Source: Deltaproteobacteria bacterium (GTDB lineage Bacteria > Desulfobacterota > UBA8473). Taken from it: 18,370 nt of DNA. Below the pieces are notes generated by a model. That model saw only the letters and a program-made list of their open reading frames with translations, was not told the origin of the DNA and did no database searches. Each line of letters starts with the position of its first letter. Positions within the stretch are counted from its first letter, which is position 1. The translations under genes and the position numbers were made by a program. Below are positions 7,899 through 16,286 of this stretch, in pieces. The stretch lies in assembly GCA_030623035.1 (NCBI GenBank), contig JAUXFK010000022.1:1-18370 (forward strand). The letters run 5' to 3'.

Positions 7899-8378
7899 AT
7901 GAAGATTGGTGTTATTTCGGATACCCATTTAACTTCGGTTTCAGATGAGTTAAGAAGGATAATAGAGACGTATTTGAAGGACACGGATATGATACTTCAT
8001 GCTGGTGATATCGTTGAAAGTGAAGTCCTTAAGGCTTTCAAGGGGATAGATTTAAAGGCTGTCCATGGAAATATGGATTCGCCTGAAATTAAAAGAAATT
8101 TACCTTCAAAACGAGTGATAAGAGCCGGTCGATTTGCAATTGGATTGATCCATGGACGGGGACAACCGATTGGTATGGAAAGAAAGATTAGAAGAGAATT
8201 CGAAGACGTAGATTGCATCGTGTTTGGACATACTCACTGCCCTACAAATCGTTTAATAGATGGGGTTCTCTTCTTTAATCCGGGGGCTTTAAAGAACAGA
8301 TGGTATGATCGGGGAGGATCGGTTGGCATATTGGATTTGAACGATAAAATAAAAGGAAGAATTATTAAGGTGCAGTAA
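7899..8378 (+). CDS. YfcE/MJ0936-type metallophosphoesterase
   Basis: A compact calcineurin-like phosphodiesterase of 159 residues, the normal size for the YfcE family. All metal-site motifs are present: SDTH (Asp8, His10), HAGD (Asp37), HGNMD (Asn58), the His in LIHGRG (His85) and GHTH (His111, His113), followed by the family's NPGAL. Such enzymes hydrolyse phosphodiester bonds in vitro with Mn2+ or other divalent metals; the natural substrate is unclear. It is soluble, with no signal peptide. The ATG at 7899 has only a weak purine-rich site (TGAGA near 7886-7890) that overlaps the MITE target duplication, so the insertion may have altered its translation. The stop is 15 nt before the HIT gene, suggesting co-transcription. 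Confidence 0.92.
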   Translation: MKIGVISDTHLTSVSDELRRIIETYLKDTDMILHAGDIVESEVLKAFKGIDLKAVHGNMDSPEIKRNLPSKRVIRAGRFAIGLIHGRGQPIGMERKIRREFEDVDCIVFGHTHCPTNRLIDGVLFFNPGALKNRWYDRGGSVGILDLNDKIKGRIIKVQ

Positions 8379-8393
8379 TCATTGGGAGGTATC

Positions 8394-8882
8394 ATGAATT
8401 GTCTTTGGGCTCCGTGGAGAATGGAATATATCTTAGGGGATAAACCGGATGTGTGTATATTTTGTTCAAACCCGGACATAAAGGACAGTATGCAAAATTT
8501 AGTATTATACCGCGGAAAACTCTCTATGGTAATGATGAATAAATACCCTTATGCCTTTTCTCACCTTTTGATAGCGCCCAATAAACATGTAAACGCTTTA
8601 GATGACCTGGATGTGACCGAAGCCAGCAATCTTTCAATTCTGCTACAGAGGTCTCTTATTTTACTCAAAGAAGCTTTCGAACCGGAAGGTTTTAACATTG
8701 GATTAAATCAGGGCAAGGCTGCAGGAGCAGGGATAGAGGAACATCTGCATTTCCATCTAGTGCCAAGGTGGTCTGGGGATGTTAATTTTATGCCGTTACT
8801 TTGCGAGACGAGGACGATCCCTGAGCATTTGAACGAGACATATGAAAAATTGGCAGAACTCTTTAGAGATTTAGAAATTTAA
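8394..8882 (+). CDS. HIT-family protein (Ap4A phosphorylase/hydrolase-like)
   Basis: The nucleotide-binding histidine triad is in EEHLHFHLVPRW (His117, His119, His121; the middle or last His forms the nucleotidyl intermediate in characterised HIT enzymes). The N-terminal CIFC pair (Cys21, Cys24) suggests a structural zinc site, as in the mycobacterial Ap4A phosphorylase group, and the segment GAGIEEHLHFHLVPRW...NFMP is typical of that subgroup. Cleavage of dinucleoside polyphosphates or nucleotide-phosphoramidates is likely; the exact substrate is inferred. The frame is open from TTG at 8382, but GGGAGGT (8384-8390) is well placed for the ATG at 8394 (162 residues), which I chose. Its stop overlaps the ribosome site of the next gene. 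Confidence 0.92.
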   Translation: MNCLWAPWRMEYILGDKPDVCIFCSNPDIKDSMQNLVLYRGKLSMVMMNKYPYAFSHLLIAPNKHVNALDDLDVTEASNLSILLQRSLILLKEAFEPEGFNIGLNQGKAAGAGIEEHLHFHLVPRWSGDVNFMPLLCETRTIPEHLNETYEKLAELFRDLEI

Positions 8883-8893
8883 GGAGGAATCCG

Positions 8894-9202
8894 ATGAGAT
8901 TACTAAAGACGGTTTTTATAACTGCCCTTTTTATAGTAGGGTTAACATTTGCTTATAAAAACCAGGAATCCGTATCAATACAGTACTATTTTATGCAAGA
9001 AGTATGGACAGTTCCTCTTTTTTTGTTGATCTTTTTTTCGGTACTAATTGGGGTTTTCATTGCCGCTATAGGTGGTGTTTATAGCGGTTTTAAACTTAAG
9101 CGAGATATAAAGAGGCAGCAAAAGATTATATTGGAATTGGAAGACGAGTTGAGTTCCTTAAGAAATATGCCTATAATAGAGTCGAAAAGGCCGAACGGAT
9201 AA
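8894..9202 (+). CDS. LapA-domain (DUF1049) small inner-membrane protein
   Basis: The 102-residue protein has two hydrophobic segments (about residues 6-22 and 41-66) separated by the NQESVSIQYYF segment typical of LapA/DUF1049. A charged, coiled-coil-like tail (KLKRDIKRQQKIILELEDELSSL) follows. In E. coli LapA partners LapB in LPS assembly and LpxC control; here only the membrane topology and family pattern are visible, and no lapB is adjacent. A strong Shine-Dalgarno AAGGAGG (8881-8887) overlaps the HIT stop codon, and the ATG at 8894 has 6-nt spacing. The downstream 101 nt to mutS hold nothing I can name. Confidence 0.85.
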   Translation: MRLLKTVFITALFIVGLTFAYKNQESVSIQYYFMQEVWTVPLFLLIFFSVLIGVFIAAIGGVYSGFKLKRDIKRQQKIILELEDELSSLRNMPIIESKRPNG

Positions 9203-9303
9203 GAGAAAGGTTTGAAATGGGATAGGGTCTTGCTCAAGGAGTTAGAATCCGGAGCTCAACAATAAAGCTCTTTGGCGTTGCAATTCTATTAGAATATCGG
9301 ATT

Positions 9304-11931
9304 ATGATCTCAAAGATTACACCAATGATAAGACAGTATTTGGAGATAAAGAAAGCATATAAAGATGCCATACTTTTTTTCCGGATGGGCGATTTCTATG
9401 AAATGTTCTTTGAAGATGCCCAAATAGCATCAAATATATTGGGGATTACACTCACATCAAGAGATAAAAATAAGGAAAATTCTGTCCCTCTTTGCGGTTT
9501 TCCTTATCATGCAGCCTCGACTTATATCTCAAAACTGATCGATCAAGGCTATAAAGTTGCCATATGTGAACAGATAGAGGACCCGGATAAAGCGGTGGGG
9601 ATTGTTAAAAGGGAAGTGGTCAGGGTTATCACCCCTGGGCTGGTAGTAGATACAGACACCTTAGAAGATTCCGAGAACAATTTTTTGATGAGTATTTCAC
9701 CTGATAAAGAAAGATGGGGTATTGCCTTTGTGGATCTATCTACAGGAGAGTTCAAAGCTACAGAGATTGTCGAAGATACTGTCCTGATTGAAGAAACCAT
9801 GCGGGTTGCCCCCAAAGAAATACTTGCTCCAAAATCTCTTAGCAGTAATGAGACTTTTCTTGCGCTTTTTAAATCAAACAATAAATACGTTTTAACATAC
9901 CTTGATAATGAGATATTTGACTATGAAAGAGCACTCAAGTTAATATCTAAGCAGATAAAAATAGATATTCTCGAAGGCCTCAACTTTGACGATATGAAAG
10001 AGGCCATTAAAGCTGCCGGTGGTATAGTCCATTATATCAAGGCCACTCAAAAGGCGGAACTCGATCATATCAATCACCTTATGCTTTATCAGGTTCATGA
10101 CTATATGATAGTGGATGAGCCTACTAAGAGAAACCTGGAACTCTTTTCTACTATGAAAGATAACTCTAAGAAGGGCTCTCTAATACACATACTCGATGAT
10201 ACATCTACAGCCATGGGAAGCAGAAAAATAAGAAACTGGTTGAATTATCCAGTTCTAAGTGTTGATAAAATAAGGGAAAGGCTTGATGCGGTTGAAGAAT
10301 TTAAAGATGAGAAAATAGTTCGGACAGACTTAAGAAGATTATTAAAAGAAATACGTGATTTAGAGAGGATTAATAGTAAAGTTTCTTTGGCAACTATTAA
10401 TGCCAGGGATTTGATCCAATTAAAGACATCTATAAAGACACTCCCGGCAATTAAAGAGATCCTTAAACGATTATCTTCGAGCCTTTCTCAAAGGAAATTT
10501 TCCAGGCTCGATGAATTAACTGATATATACAATCTAATAGAGAATTCTATAGCCGAAGATCCCCCCTATACCATTAGGGAAGGTGGCTTGATCAAAGAGG
10601 GTTATGACGAGACTCTGGATCAGTTGAGAGAGATCGGCAAGGGAGGAAGGAGTTGGATTGCAACTCTGGAGGCTAAAGAGAGAAAAAAAACAGGGATCAA
10701 TTCTCTAAAGGTCGGGTTCAATAAGGTTTTCGGGTATTATATAGAAGTTACGAAAGCAAATTTAGGCCGCGTACCCAAAGATTATATGAGAAAACAGACC
10801 TTGGTCAATGCAGAGAGGTATTTTACTCAGGAACTGAAAGGGTATGAATCCACTGTATTAGAAGCTAAAGAGAAACAATTTGAATTGGAATTTCAGTTGT
10901 TCAATCAAGTTCGAGAACAAATCGGGAAACAGACCCAACGAATACAGCTCACATCTTCTTTACTGGCCGAGCTTGACACATTGCTCTCCCTCGCTGAGGT
11001 AGCTGATAGATACAATTATGTCAAACCCTTGATAAATGAAGAAGACAGGATTGTTATCATAGATGGGAGACATCCGGTAATTGAACAGATGAATTTGGGG
11101 GAGAGGTTTGTCCCTAATGACATAACACTTGACAGAGAAGATAATCAGTTGATAATAATTACTGGCCCTAATATGTCCGGGAAATCTACCATAATGAGAC
11201 AGGTTGCCCTTATTGTTCTAATGGCCCAAATAGGGAGCTTTGTCCCTGCAAAAGAGGCCGTAATAGGTCTGGTTGACAGGATATTTACCCGTGTTGGCGC
11301 GTCGGACAACCTGGCTAAGGGGGAAAGTACATTCATGGTTGAGATGAACGAAACGGCCGGCATACTTCGAAATGCGTCAAATAAGAGTTTAATCATCATG
11401 GATGAGATAGGAAGGGGTACGAGCACCTTTGATGGTGTAAGTATTGCATGGGCAGTAGCTGAATATATCCATGACAAAGAAGAACTCCAGGCAAAGACCC
11501 TTTTCGCTACCCATTATCATGAACTAACAGAGTTGGCTTTGACAAAAGATAGGGTAAAAAACTATAATATCGCTGTTAAAGAGTGGAATGATCGAATCAT
11601 TTTTTTAAGAAAGCTGGTAAAAGGCGGAACGAATCGGAGTTATGGTATTCAGGTTGCAAGGCTGGCCGGGCTGCCAACAGATATTATTGATCGTGCTAAG
11701 GAAATTCTTTTAAACTTTGAAAGAGGAGAATTAAATGAGGTAGGGATACCCAAAATAGCCTTATCGAAATATAATAGTCCTAAAGCAGAAAATTGTCAAT
11801 TAAGCCTATTCAATAAGGATACAGATTATCTGCACGAAGAATTGAAAAGTTTAGACATCTCTACCATAACTCCTTTAGAGGCATTGAATAAATTAAATGA
11901 ATTAAAAGAAAAGGCCGATAGAGGCAAATAA
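9304..11931 (+). CDS. mutS: DNA mismatch repair protein MutS
   Basis: Recognises base mismatches and small loops and starts methyl-directed or nick-directed repair. The 875 residues compare with 853 in E. coli. The mismatch-binding Phe-x-Glu is F31-Y32-E33 in RMGDFYEMF. The core and clamp domains follow. The ATPase has Walker A GPNMSGKST (621-629), Walker B with D700-E701 in MDEIGRGTSTFDG, and the ATHYHEL signature. Near the C-terminus QLSLF (832-836) is a good beta-clamp-binding motif, matching the clamp motif seen in DnaE upstream. The ATG at 9304 gives MISKITPMIRQYL, which fits the family start, though the ribosome site (CGGA) is poor. No mutL is in the window. Confidence 0.97.
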   Translation: MISKITPMIRQYLEIKKAYKDAILFFRMGDFYEMFFEDAQIASNILGITLTSRDKNKENSVPLCGFPYHAASTYISKLIDQGYKVAICEQIEDPDKAVGIVKREVVRVITPGLVVDTDTLEDSENNFLMSISPDKERWGIAFVDLSTGEFKATEIVEDTVLIEETMRVAPKEILAPKSLSSNETFLALFKSNNKYVLTYLDNEIFDYERALKLISKQIKIDILEGLNFDDMKEAIKAAGGIVHYIKATQKAELDHINHLMLYQVHDYMIVDEPTKRNLELFSTMKDNSKKGSLIHILDDTSTAMGSRKIRNWLNYPVLSVDKIRERLDAVEEFKDEKIVRTDLRRLLKEIRDLERINSKVSLATINARDLIQLKTSIKTLPAIKEILKRLSSSLSQRKFSRLDELTDIYNLIENSIAEDPPYTIREGGLIKEGYDETLDQLREIGKGGRSWIATLEAKERKKTGINSLKVGFNKVFGYYIEVTKANLGRVPKDYMRKQTLVNAERYFTQELKGYESTVLEAKEKQFELEFQLFNQVREQIGKQTQRIQLTSSLLAELDTLLSLAEVADRYNYVKPLINEEDRIVIIDGRHPVIEQMNLGERFVPNDITLDREDNQLIIITGPNMSGKSTIMRQVALIVLMAQIGSFVPAKEAVIGLVDRIFTRVGASDNLAKGESTFMVEMNETAGILRNASNKSLIIMDEIGRGTSTFDGVSIAWAVAEYIHDKEELQAKTLFATHYHELTELALTKDRVKNYNIAVKEWNDRIIFLRKLVKGGTNRSYGIQVARLAGLPTDIIDRAKEILLNFERGELNEVGIPKIALSKYNSPKAENCQLSLFNKDTDYLHEELKSLDISTITPLEALNKLNELKEKADRGK

Positions 11932-11994
11932 GTCAAAAATGTCGTCAGAGCAGACTTCTACGATCTGGGTTTAATTTTTTGGACATTGCTTCAT

Positions 11995-12143
11995 GTAACT
12001 TCTCAAAAAGTTCGGGTAAACTATATCTCGAGACTATTCACTGGATTCCTGCTTTCGCAGGAATGACAGGCACTTACATACAGTCGTCATTCCCGCGGAA
12101 GCGGGAATCTAGTATCCATTACCCGGACTTATTGAGAAGTTAC
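11995..12143. mobile_element. MITE-like element, family I, copy 2 (149 bp)
   Basis: Ends are GTAACTTCTCAAAAAGTTCGGG and, inward on the other strand, GTAACTTCTCAATAAGTCCGGG. These nearly perfect terminal repeats are also shared with the element at 6798-7049. A perfect 8-bp direct repeat TGCTTCAT flanks it (11987-11994 and 12144-12151). The interior differs from copy 1: it carries two dRS3-like hairpins facing each other. It lies between mutS and the helicase gene and explains the apparent short open frame there. Confidence 0.9.
12045..12108. repeat. Pair of facing dRS3-like hairpins inside the MITE
   Basis: ATTCCTGC-TTTC-GCAGGAAT (12045-12064) and ATTCCCGC-GGAA-GCGGGAAT (12089-12108) are each perfect 8-bp stems with 4-nt loops. 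Read from opposite strands they are near copies of each other, extending to GATTCC...GAATGAC. The 20-bp ATTCCC(N8)GGGAAT layout matches the dRS3 repeat known from Neisseria and seen in dispersed form in many genomes. Confidence 0.8.
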
Positions 12144-12151
12144 TGCTTCAT

Positions 12152-12388
12152 AAGCCAACTTATTGAATTATAATGCTATTTATCTTTAGGCAATCAACAC
12201 CAAAACAAATTGTTCTTTAATTATAGTATGTTATAGAACACCAAATTCAAGACTGTCCAATTTTGCGGCTTTTTTGTAAGTCATTGAAATAACAGTACTT
12301 TAGAAACAAGAGAGTTCGAAATTGGAGAAGTCTGCACTCTAACCTTGAACCGTGAACCTTGGAACTTAGAACCTGAGTAGTTACAAAT
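12152..12388. other. Non-coding remainder of the mutS-helicase spacer
   Basis: No gene is visible. It contains a possible weak promoter for the helicase (TTGTTC 12210-12215, TATAGA 12232-12237, 16-bp spacing) and a 10-bp block AGAAGTCTGC (12326-12335) that is the exact inverse of 11950-11959 on the far side of the MITE. It also holds a degenerate heptamer array (12342-12377) and a lone MITE-like tip (12374-12384). Confidence 0.5.
12342..12377 (+). repeat. Degenerate heptamer tandem repeat (about 5 units)
   Basis: Successive units ACCTTGA, ACCGTGA, ACCTTGGA, ACTTAGA and ACCTGAG run head to tail and end 11 bp before the helicase ATG. The units diverge by one or two bases or an extra base. No function is evident. 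Confidence 0.6.
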
Positions 12389-14422
12389 ATGCGAGAATAT
12401 AAATTAAAATCCAATGTTGCTGACTATAGGTCATTTATAGATTATGAGAATGATTTGAATACGGAGCAACAGGAGGTTGTATTTGCAAAAGAGGGGCCCC
12501 TTCTGGTCATTGCAGGTGCCGGCAGCGGTAAGACCCGAACGGTTACCTATAGGGTTGCTCGCCTTATAGAAGATGGCATAGAACCCTCCAGAATTTTATT
12601 GGTTACATTCACCAATAAGGCAGCGAAAGAGATGCTTCACAGGGTCGAATCTCTGATTAATATGAACATAAACAGGTTATGGGGAGGTACTTTTCATCAT
12701 ATAGGTAATATAACCCTGCGTGCACATTCAAAGGCCATAGGATACGAAAATAACTATACTATACTGGATCGAGAGGACTCTAAAGATCTACTGAACAGTT
12801 GTATTGCAGAAAGGGGTTTGAACAAAAAAGAGAATAGGCTGCCAACGGGTGATGTCTTAAGGGATATTATTAGCCTGTCAGTTAATGCCAATAAAACATT
12901 AGAAGAGATCATACTTAATCGATACCCTCATTTAGAAAATTATATATTTGAGTTAACAATGGTTTCAAGACGATACGGTTTTCAAAAGAAAAGGCTGAAC
13001 CTGATGGACTTTGACGATCTGCTTTTCTATTGGAAGTATTTATTAGAGCAGCATCAAGAGATAAGGAAAGCGTATTGTGAAAGGTTTCACTATATCCTGG
13101 TTGATGAATATCAAGACACCAATAAAATTCAGTCGGATGTTATCGATATACTTGCATCTTTTCATAGAAATGTTATGGTTGTAGGTGATGATTCTCAGAG
13201 TATTTATTCCTTTAGAGGTGCGAATTTTGCAAATATAATTGAATTTCCAAATCGATATCCAGATGCAAAGGTATTTAAACTGGAGACAAACTATCGGAGT
13301 ACACCGGAGATACTCTATTTAGCAAACTGCAGTATCGACTATAACCAAAACCAATTCCCAAAGAAACTGAGGGCTATGCGAAAAAGCGGGACAAGGCCTG
13401 CCCTTGTTCCTCTTGGTGATGTGATAGAGCAGGCCAATTTCGTTGCCCAACGAATCCTTGAATTAAAAGAAGAGGGGGGCATTTCTTTAAACGACATATC
13501 GGTCTTATATAGAGCCCACTACCACTCTATGGAACTACAGATGGAACTGACGAGAAGAGGGGTTCCCTTTGAGATCAGATCCGGCTTAAGGTTCTTTGAG
13601 CAGGCCCATATAAAGGATATCATCGGGTTCTTACGAATTGTTGTAAATCCATTTGATGAACTCTCCTGGAAGAGGGTGCTAAAACTATTTCCAGGTATTG
13701 GTAATGTTACCGCAGAAAAGATATGGAAGTTCCTCTCCTGTCGCAATGAGCCATTAAAAGCGATTGATTCAAATGATATATTTAGTTTGATCTCCAATAA
13801 GGCATCATCGAGCATGGATAGGTTCAGGGTAATCTTAAGTGAGATTAAAGACCCGCCTACGAAGTACCATCCTGATGAGATGGTCCGTATTATCATGGAG
13901 GCCGGTTATAAAGACTACCTCCAGGATAATTACCCCAACTTTGAATCGAGGATAGAGGATATCAATCAATTGAGCCACTTTTCTAATCGATACAACTCAA
14001 CAGAGGCCTTTCTCAGTGAAATGGCTTTATTGACTGACTTATCAGCCGAGCAAATTACTATTGATAAGGATGACCGAGAAAGAATAATATTAAGCTCCAT
14101 TCATCAGGCAAAGGGGCTGGAATGGAAGGTTGTATTTCTTATCTGGTGTGTGGATGGAAGATTTCCAACTTCAAGGAGCCTAGAAGACCATGACGGGGAG
14201 GAAGAGGAAAGAAGACTCTTCTATGTTGCAACCACTAGAGCCAAAGATGACCTTTACATTTGTTATCCAACATTGGATTATTACAGCAAGCAATCCAGGA
14301 GGCTTTTGTGGCCTTCGAGGTTTATCAAAGAGTTAGAGCCATCTGCTTACGAGAAATGGGCGATAAAAGAGGATTTTTCTCTTTTTTATGATATTAAAAC
14401 CGATAAAAACCTTATGAGTTAA
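12389..14422 (+). CDS. UvrD/PcrA/Rep-like SF1 DNA helicase
   Basis: ATP-dependent DNA helicase of superfamily 1A with the full motif series: AGAGSGKT (42-49, Lys48), LVTFTNKAAKEM (Ia), LVDEYQDTN with D239-E240 (II), VGDDSQSIYSFRGA (III), NYRST (IV), SSIHQAKGLEWKVVFL (V) and EEERRLFYVATTRAKDDL (VI). At 677 residues it is slightly shorter than E. coli UvrD (720) and lacks a long C-terminal extension. Motif Ib reads GTFHHIGNITLR instead of the usual GTFHS. It may act in nucleotide-excision or mismatch repair, or in fork restart; proximity to mutS suits a repair role but does not prove it. No nuclease domain is seen, so it is not RecB or AddA. The ribosome site ahead of the ATG is weak. Confidence 0.9.
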   Translation: MREYKLKSNVADYRSFIDYENDLNTEQQEVVFAKEGPLLVIAGAGSGKTRTVTYRVARLIEDGIEPSRILLVTFTNKAAKEMLHRVESLINMNINRLWGGTFHHIGNITLRAHSKAIGYENNYTILDREDSKDLLNSCIAERGLNKKENRLPTGDVLRDIISLSVNANKTLEEIILNRYPHLENYIFELTMVSRRYGFQKKRLNLMDFDDLLFYWKYLLEQHQEIRKAYCERFHYILVDEYQDTNKIQSDVIDILASFHRNVMVVGDDSQSIYSFRGANFANIIEFPNRYPDAKVFKLETNYRSTPEILYLANCSIDYNQNQFPKKLRAMRKSGTRPALVPLGDVIEQANFVAQRILELKEEGGISLNDISVLYRAHYHSMELQMELTRRGVPFEIRSGLRFFEQAHIKDIIGFLRIVVNPFDELSWKRVLKLFPGIGNVTAEKIWKFLSCRNEPLKAIDSNDIFSLISNKASSSMDRFRVILSEIKDPPTKYHPDEMVRIIMEAGYKDYLQDNYPNFESRIEDINQLSHFSNRYNSTEAFLSEMALLTDLSAEQITIDKDDRERIILSSIHQAKGLEWKVVFLIWCVDGRFPTSRSLEDHDGEEEERRLFYVATTRAKDDLYICYPTLDYYSKQSRRLLWPSRFIKELEPSAYEKWAIKEDFSLFYDIKTDKNLMS

Positions 14423-14429
14423 CAATGCT

Positions 14430-16136
14430 ATGATGAAATATAATTTTAAATTAAACAAGAAGTCTTATAAAGAAAACAAGCTTTTATTTTTGCGGGCTGG
14501 AAATTACTTCGTTGTTTGCGCTGTTTTTATTGGCCTTTTGCTTTCGTCCAATGTGTCGGCGTATACTTGTGAGAATCTTTATCAATCCGCAATAAAGGAG
14601 TTTAACTCCCTGAAGGCCTCAAAGGCAAAGAGAAGATACAGGAGTAACTGGATAACCTGTGCCAGGAAATTTGAAAAGGTTTATAAAAATTGCCCAAAAA
14701 GCTCCAGGGCTGATGATGCTATGTATAAGGTGGGGAATCTCTATCAAGATTTATATGGCTATTCAAACAGGAACTCTGATCTCGATAAAGCGATTCAAAC
14801 CTATCAGAGACTGATAAAAAGATATAAAAGAAGCAAAATGGCCGATGATGCCCAGTTCAGAATTGCAGATATTTATGATAGACATAAGAATTATAAAACA
14901 AAGGCTTACATAGAGTATTCTAAAGTTATTTCTAATTTTCCAAAGGGAAACTTATCCAAAAAAGCCAGAGTAAGATTGAATAAATTAAAGAAGTATAGGC
15001 CTGTCGTCACATCTAAAAAGTCATCCGGCAAAAAAAGAGGTGATCCTGTACGGGTAACCAGGGTCAGGCACTGGTCTAATCCAGACAACAGCAGAATAGT
15101 GATTGATCTAAATAAAAGTGTTTCCTTTAAGGGCCATCTATTGAAAAGTGACCCGTCTATCAAAAAACCTCCGCGTTTGTATGTGGACTTGTTAAATACA
15201 AGACTCAGCCCGGATTTACGCCAGCCAATACCTATAAATGATGGTCTTTTAAAGAGAGTCAGGGCAGGGCAATACAAAGATAACATAGTAAGAGTTGTAC
15301 TGGATATCGAGAGTATCAAAAGCTATAAGGTCTTTCCTCTGGAGAATCCTTTTAGAATAGTGATTGATGTAACAGGCAAAGGCTCTGTTTCCAAAAGAAC
15401 TGAGATTTCAAATAAGAGCAAGGCGCCAACCTTAACCCAACAGTTGGGTCTTGGTATCGGCAAGATAGTGATTGACCCAGGACATGGGGGGCGTGATCCA
15501 GGGGCCGTTGGTCCGACAGGTCTGAAAGAGAAGGACGTTGTTTTAAGGATTGCCAAAAAACTGGAATTGGTTATTAAGGAAAAACTGGGCTGTGAAGTTG
15601 TCCTGACAAGGAGAGGTGACCACTTCGTTCCACTCGAGGAGAGAACCGCTATTGCTATCACTCAGAAGGCCGATCTATTCATATCTATTCATGCCAATGC
15701 GAGTTCCCACAAAAGCATCCATGGGATTGAGACATACTCTTTAAACCTTTCCACAGATGAGAGTGCCGCTGAAGTAGCAGCCAGAGAAAATGCAACAACT
15801 ACCTTGAATATAAGTGATCTTCAAGACGTGTTACGTGAAATTATGATGAACTCGAAGATCAATGAGTCCAGCAGATTGGCTGTTTATGTTCAAGAATCTT
15901 TAATTAAAGGCATGCGTTCCAAATACTCAAAGGTAAAAGATATTGGAGTGAAGCAGGCTCCTTTTTATGTGCTAATCGGGGCAGATATGCCGAGTATACT
16001 GGTGGAGGTTTCTTTTATAAGTAACAACATGGAGGAGAAGAGGCTTAAGAAAAACGAGTACATTGAGATGATTGCATCTTCAATATTCACAGGTATAAAA
16101 GGATATATTGACGGGATAAAGTTAGCCGGATATTAA
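14430..16136 (+). CDS. Secreted N-acetylmuramoyl-L-alanine amidase (TPR-AMIN-Amidase_3)
   Basis: Zinc amidase that cleaves the bond between MurNAc and the stem peptide of peptidoglycan, acting in the periplasm at division or turnover. A hydrophobic stretch at about 24-44 ending VSA-YTC looks like a signal peptide with a long basic N-region. Residues about 45-190 form TPR-like repeats resembling YbgF/BamD, with FPKG-type turns. The AMIN peptidoglycan-targeting domain spans about 205-320, and amidase_3 about 343-560. Metal and catalytic residues are His352 (DPGHGG), Glu367 (LKEKD), His421 (SIHANA) and Glu526 (LVEVSFISN). It lies 7 nt after the helicase stop; ATGs at 14430 and 14433 are both possible. 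AMIN-amidase_3 is the AmiB/AmiC plan, extended here by the TPR part. Confidence 0.92.
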   Translation: MMKYNFKLNKKSYKENKLLFLRAGNYFVVCAVFIGLLLSSNVSAYTCENLYQSAIKEFNSLKASKAKRRYRSNWITCARKFEKVYKNCPKSSRADDAMYKVGNLYQDLYGYSNRNSDLDKAIQTYQRLIKRYKRSKMADDAQFRIADIYDRHKNYKTKAYIEYSKVISNFPKGNLSKKARVRLNKLKKYRPVVTSKKSSGKKRGDPVRVTRVRHWSNPDNSRIVIDLNKSVSFKGHLLKSDPSIKKPPRLYVDLLNTRLSPDLRQPIPINDGLLKRVRAGQYKDNIVRVVLDIESIKSYKVFPLENPFRIVIDVTGKGSVSKRTEISNKSKAPTLTQQLGLGIGKIVIDPGHGGRDPGAVGPTGLKEKDVVLRIAKKLELVIKEKLGCEVVLTRRGDHFVPLEERTAIAITQKADLFISIHANASSHKSIHGIETYSLNLSTDESAAEVAARENATTTLNISDLQDVLREIMMNSKINESSRLAVYVQESLIKGMRSKYSKVKDIGVKQAPFYVLIGADMPSILVEVSFISNNMEEKRLKKNEYIEMIASSIFTGIKGYIDGIKLAGY

Positions 16137-16203
16137 CAGAGCTGCTGCCAAAACGAAACATTCATGAGACATTGGCTCACAAAGAACGATGAAAATTGCA
16201 GTC

Positions 16204-16226
16204 AGGACAGCCGAGACGGTTGTCCT
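16204..16226. repeat. Strong 10-bp hairpin, REP-like, ahead of the PilZ gene
   Basis: AGGACAGCCG (16204-16213) and CGGTTGTCCT (16217-16226) pair over 10 bp with a single G-T wobble around an AGA loop. No T-run follows, so it is a poor intrinsic terminator. The sequence resembles palindromic units dispersed in many genomes, but only one copy is in this window. The rest of the 150-nt amidase-PilZ spacer shows nothing I can name. Confidence 0.6.
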
Positions 16227-16286
16227 ACCAGGTGTGGTGATTTTATAATTCAAACATTCAAAGGACGAGTTTGGAGATGACTGTGG

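Noticed and set aside
8382..8393. TTG start of the HIT gene four codons upstream
   Set aside because: The ribosome site GGGAGGT would lie inside the coding sequence; ATG at 8394 has correct spacing and matches the family N-terminus.
11979..12173. 64-codon open frame between mutS and the helicase gene
   Set aside because: It coincides with the family I MITE and its dRS3-like hairpins; the peptide (IPAFAGM, FPRKRESS) is the usual chance translation of such repeats.
12342..12377. CRISPR array
   Set aside because: Units are only 7-8 bp with no spacers; no cas genes are present.
16137..16286. c-di-GMP riboswitch upstream of the PilZ gene
   Set aside because: The hairpin at 16204-16226 prompted the idea, but I cannot see the conserved GEMM-type core; a covariance-model search would settle it.
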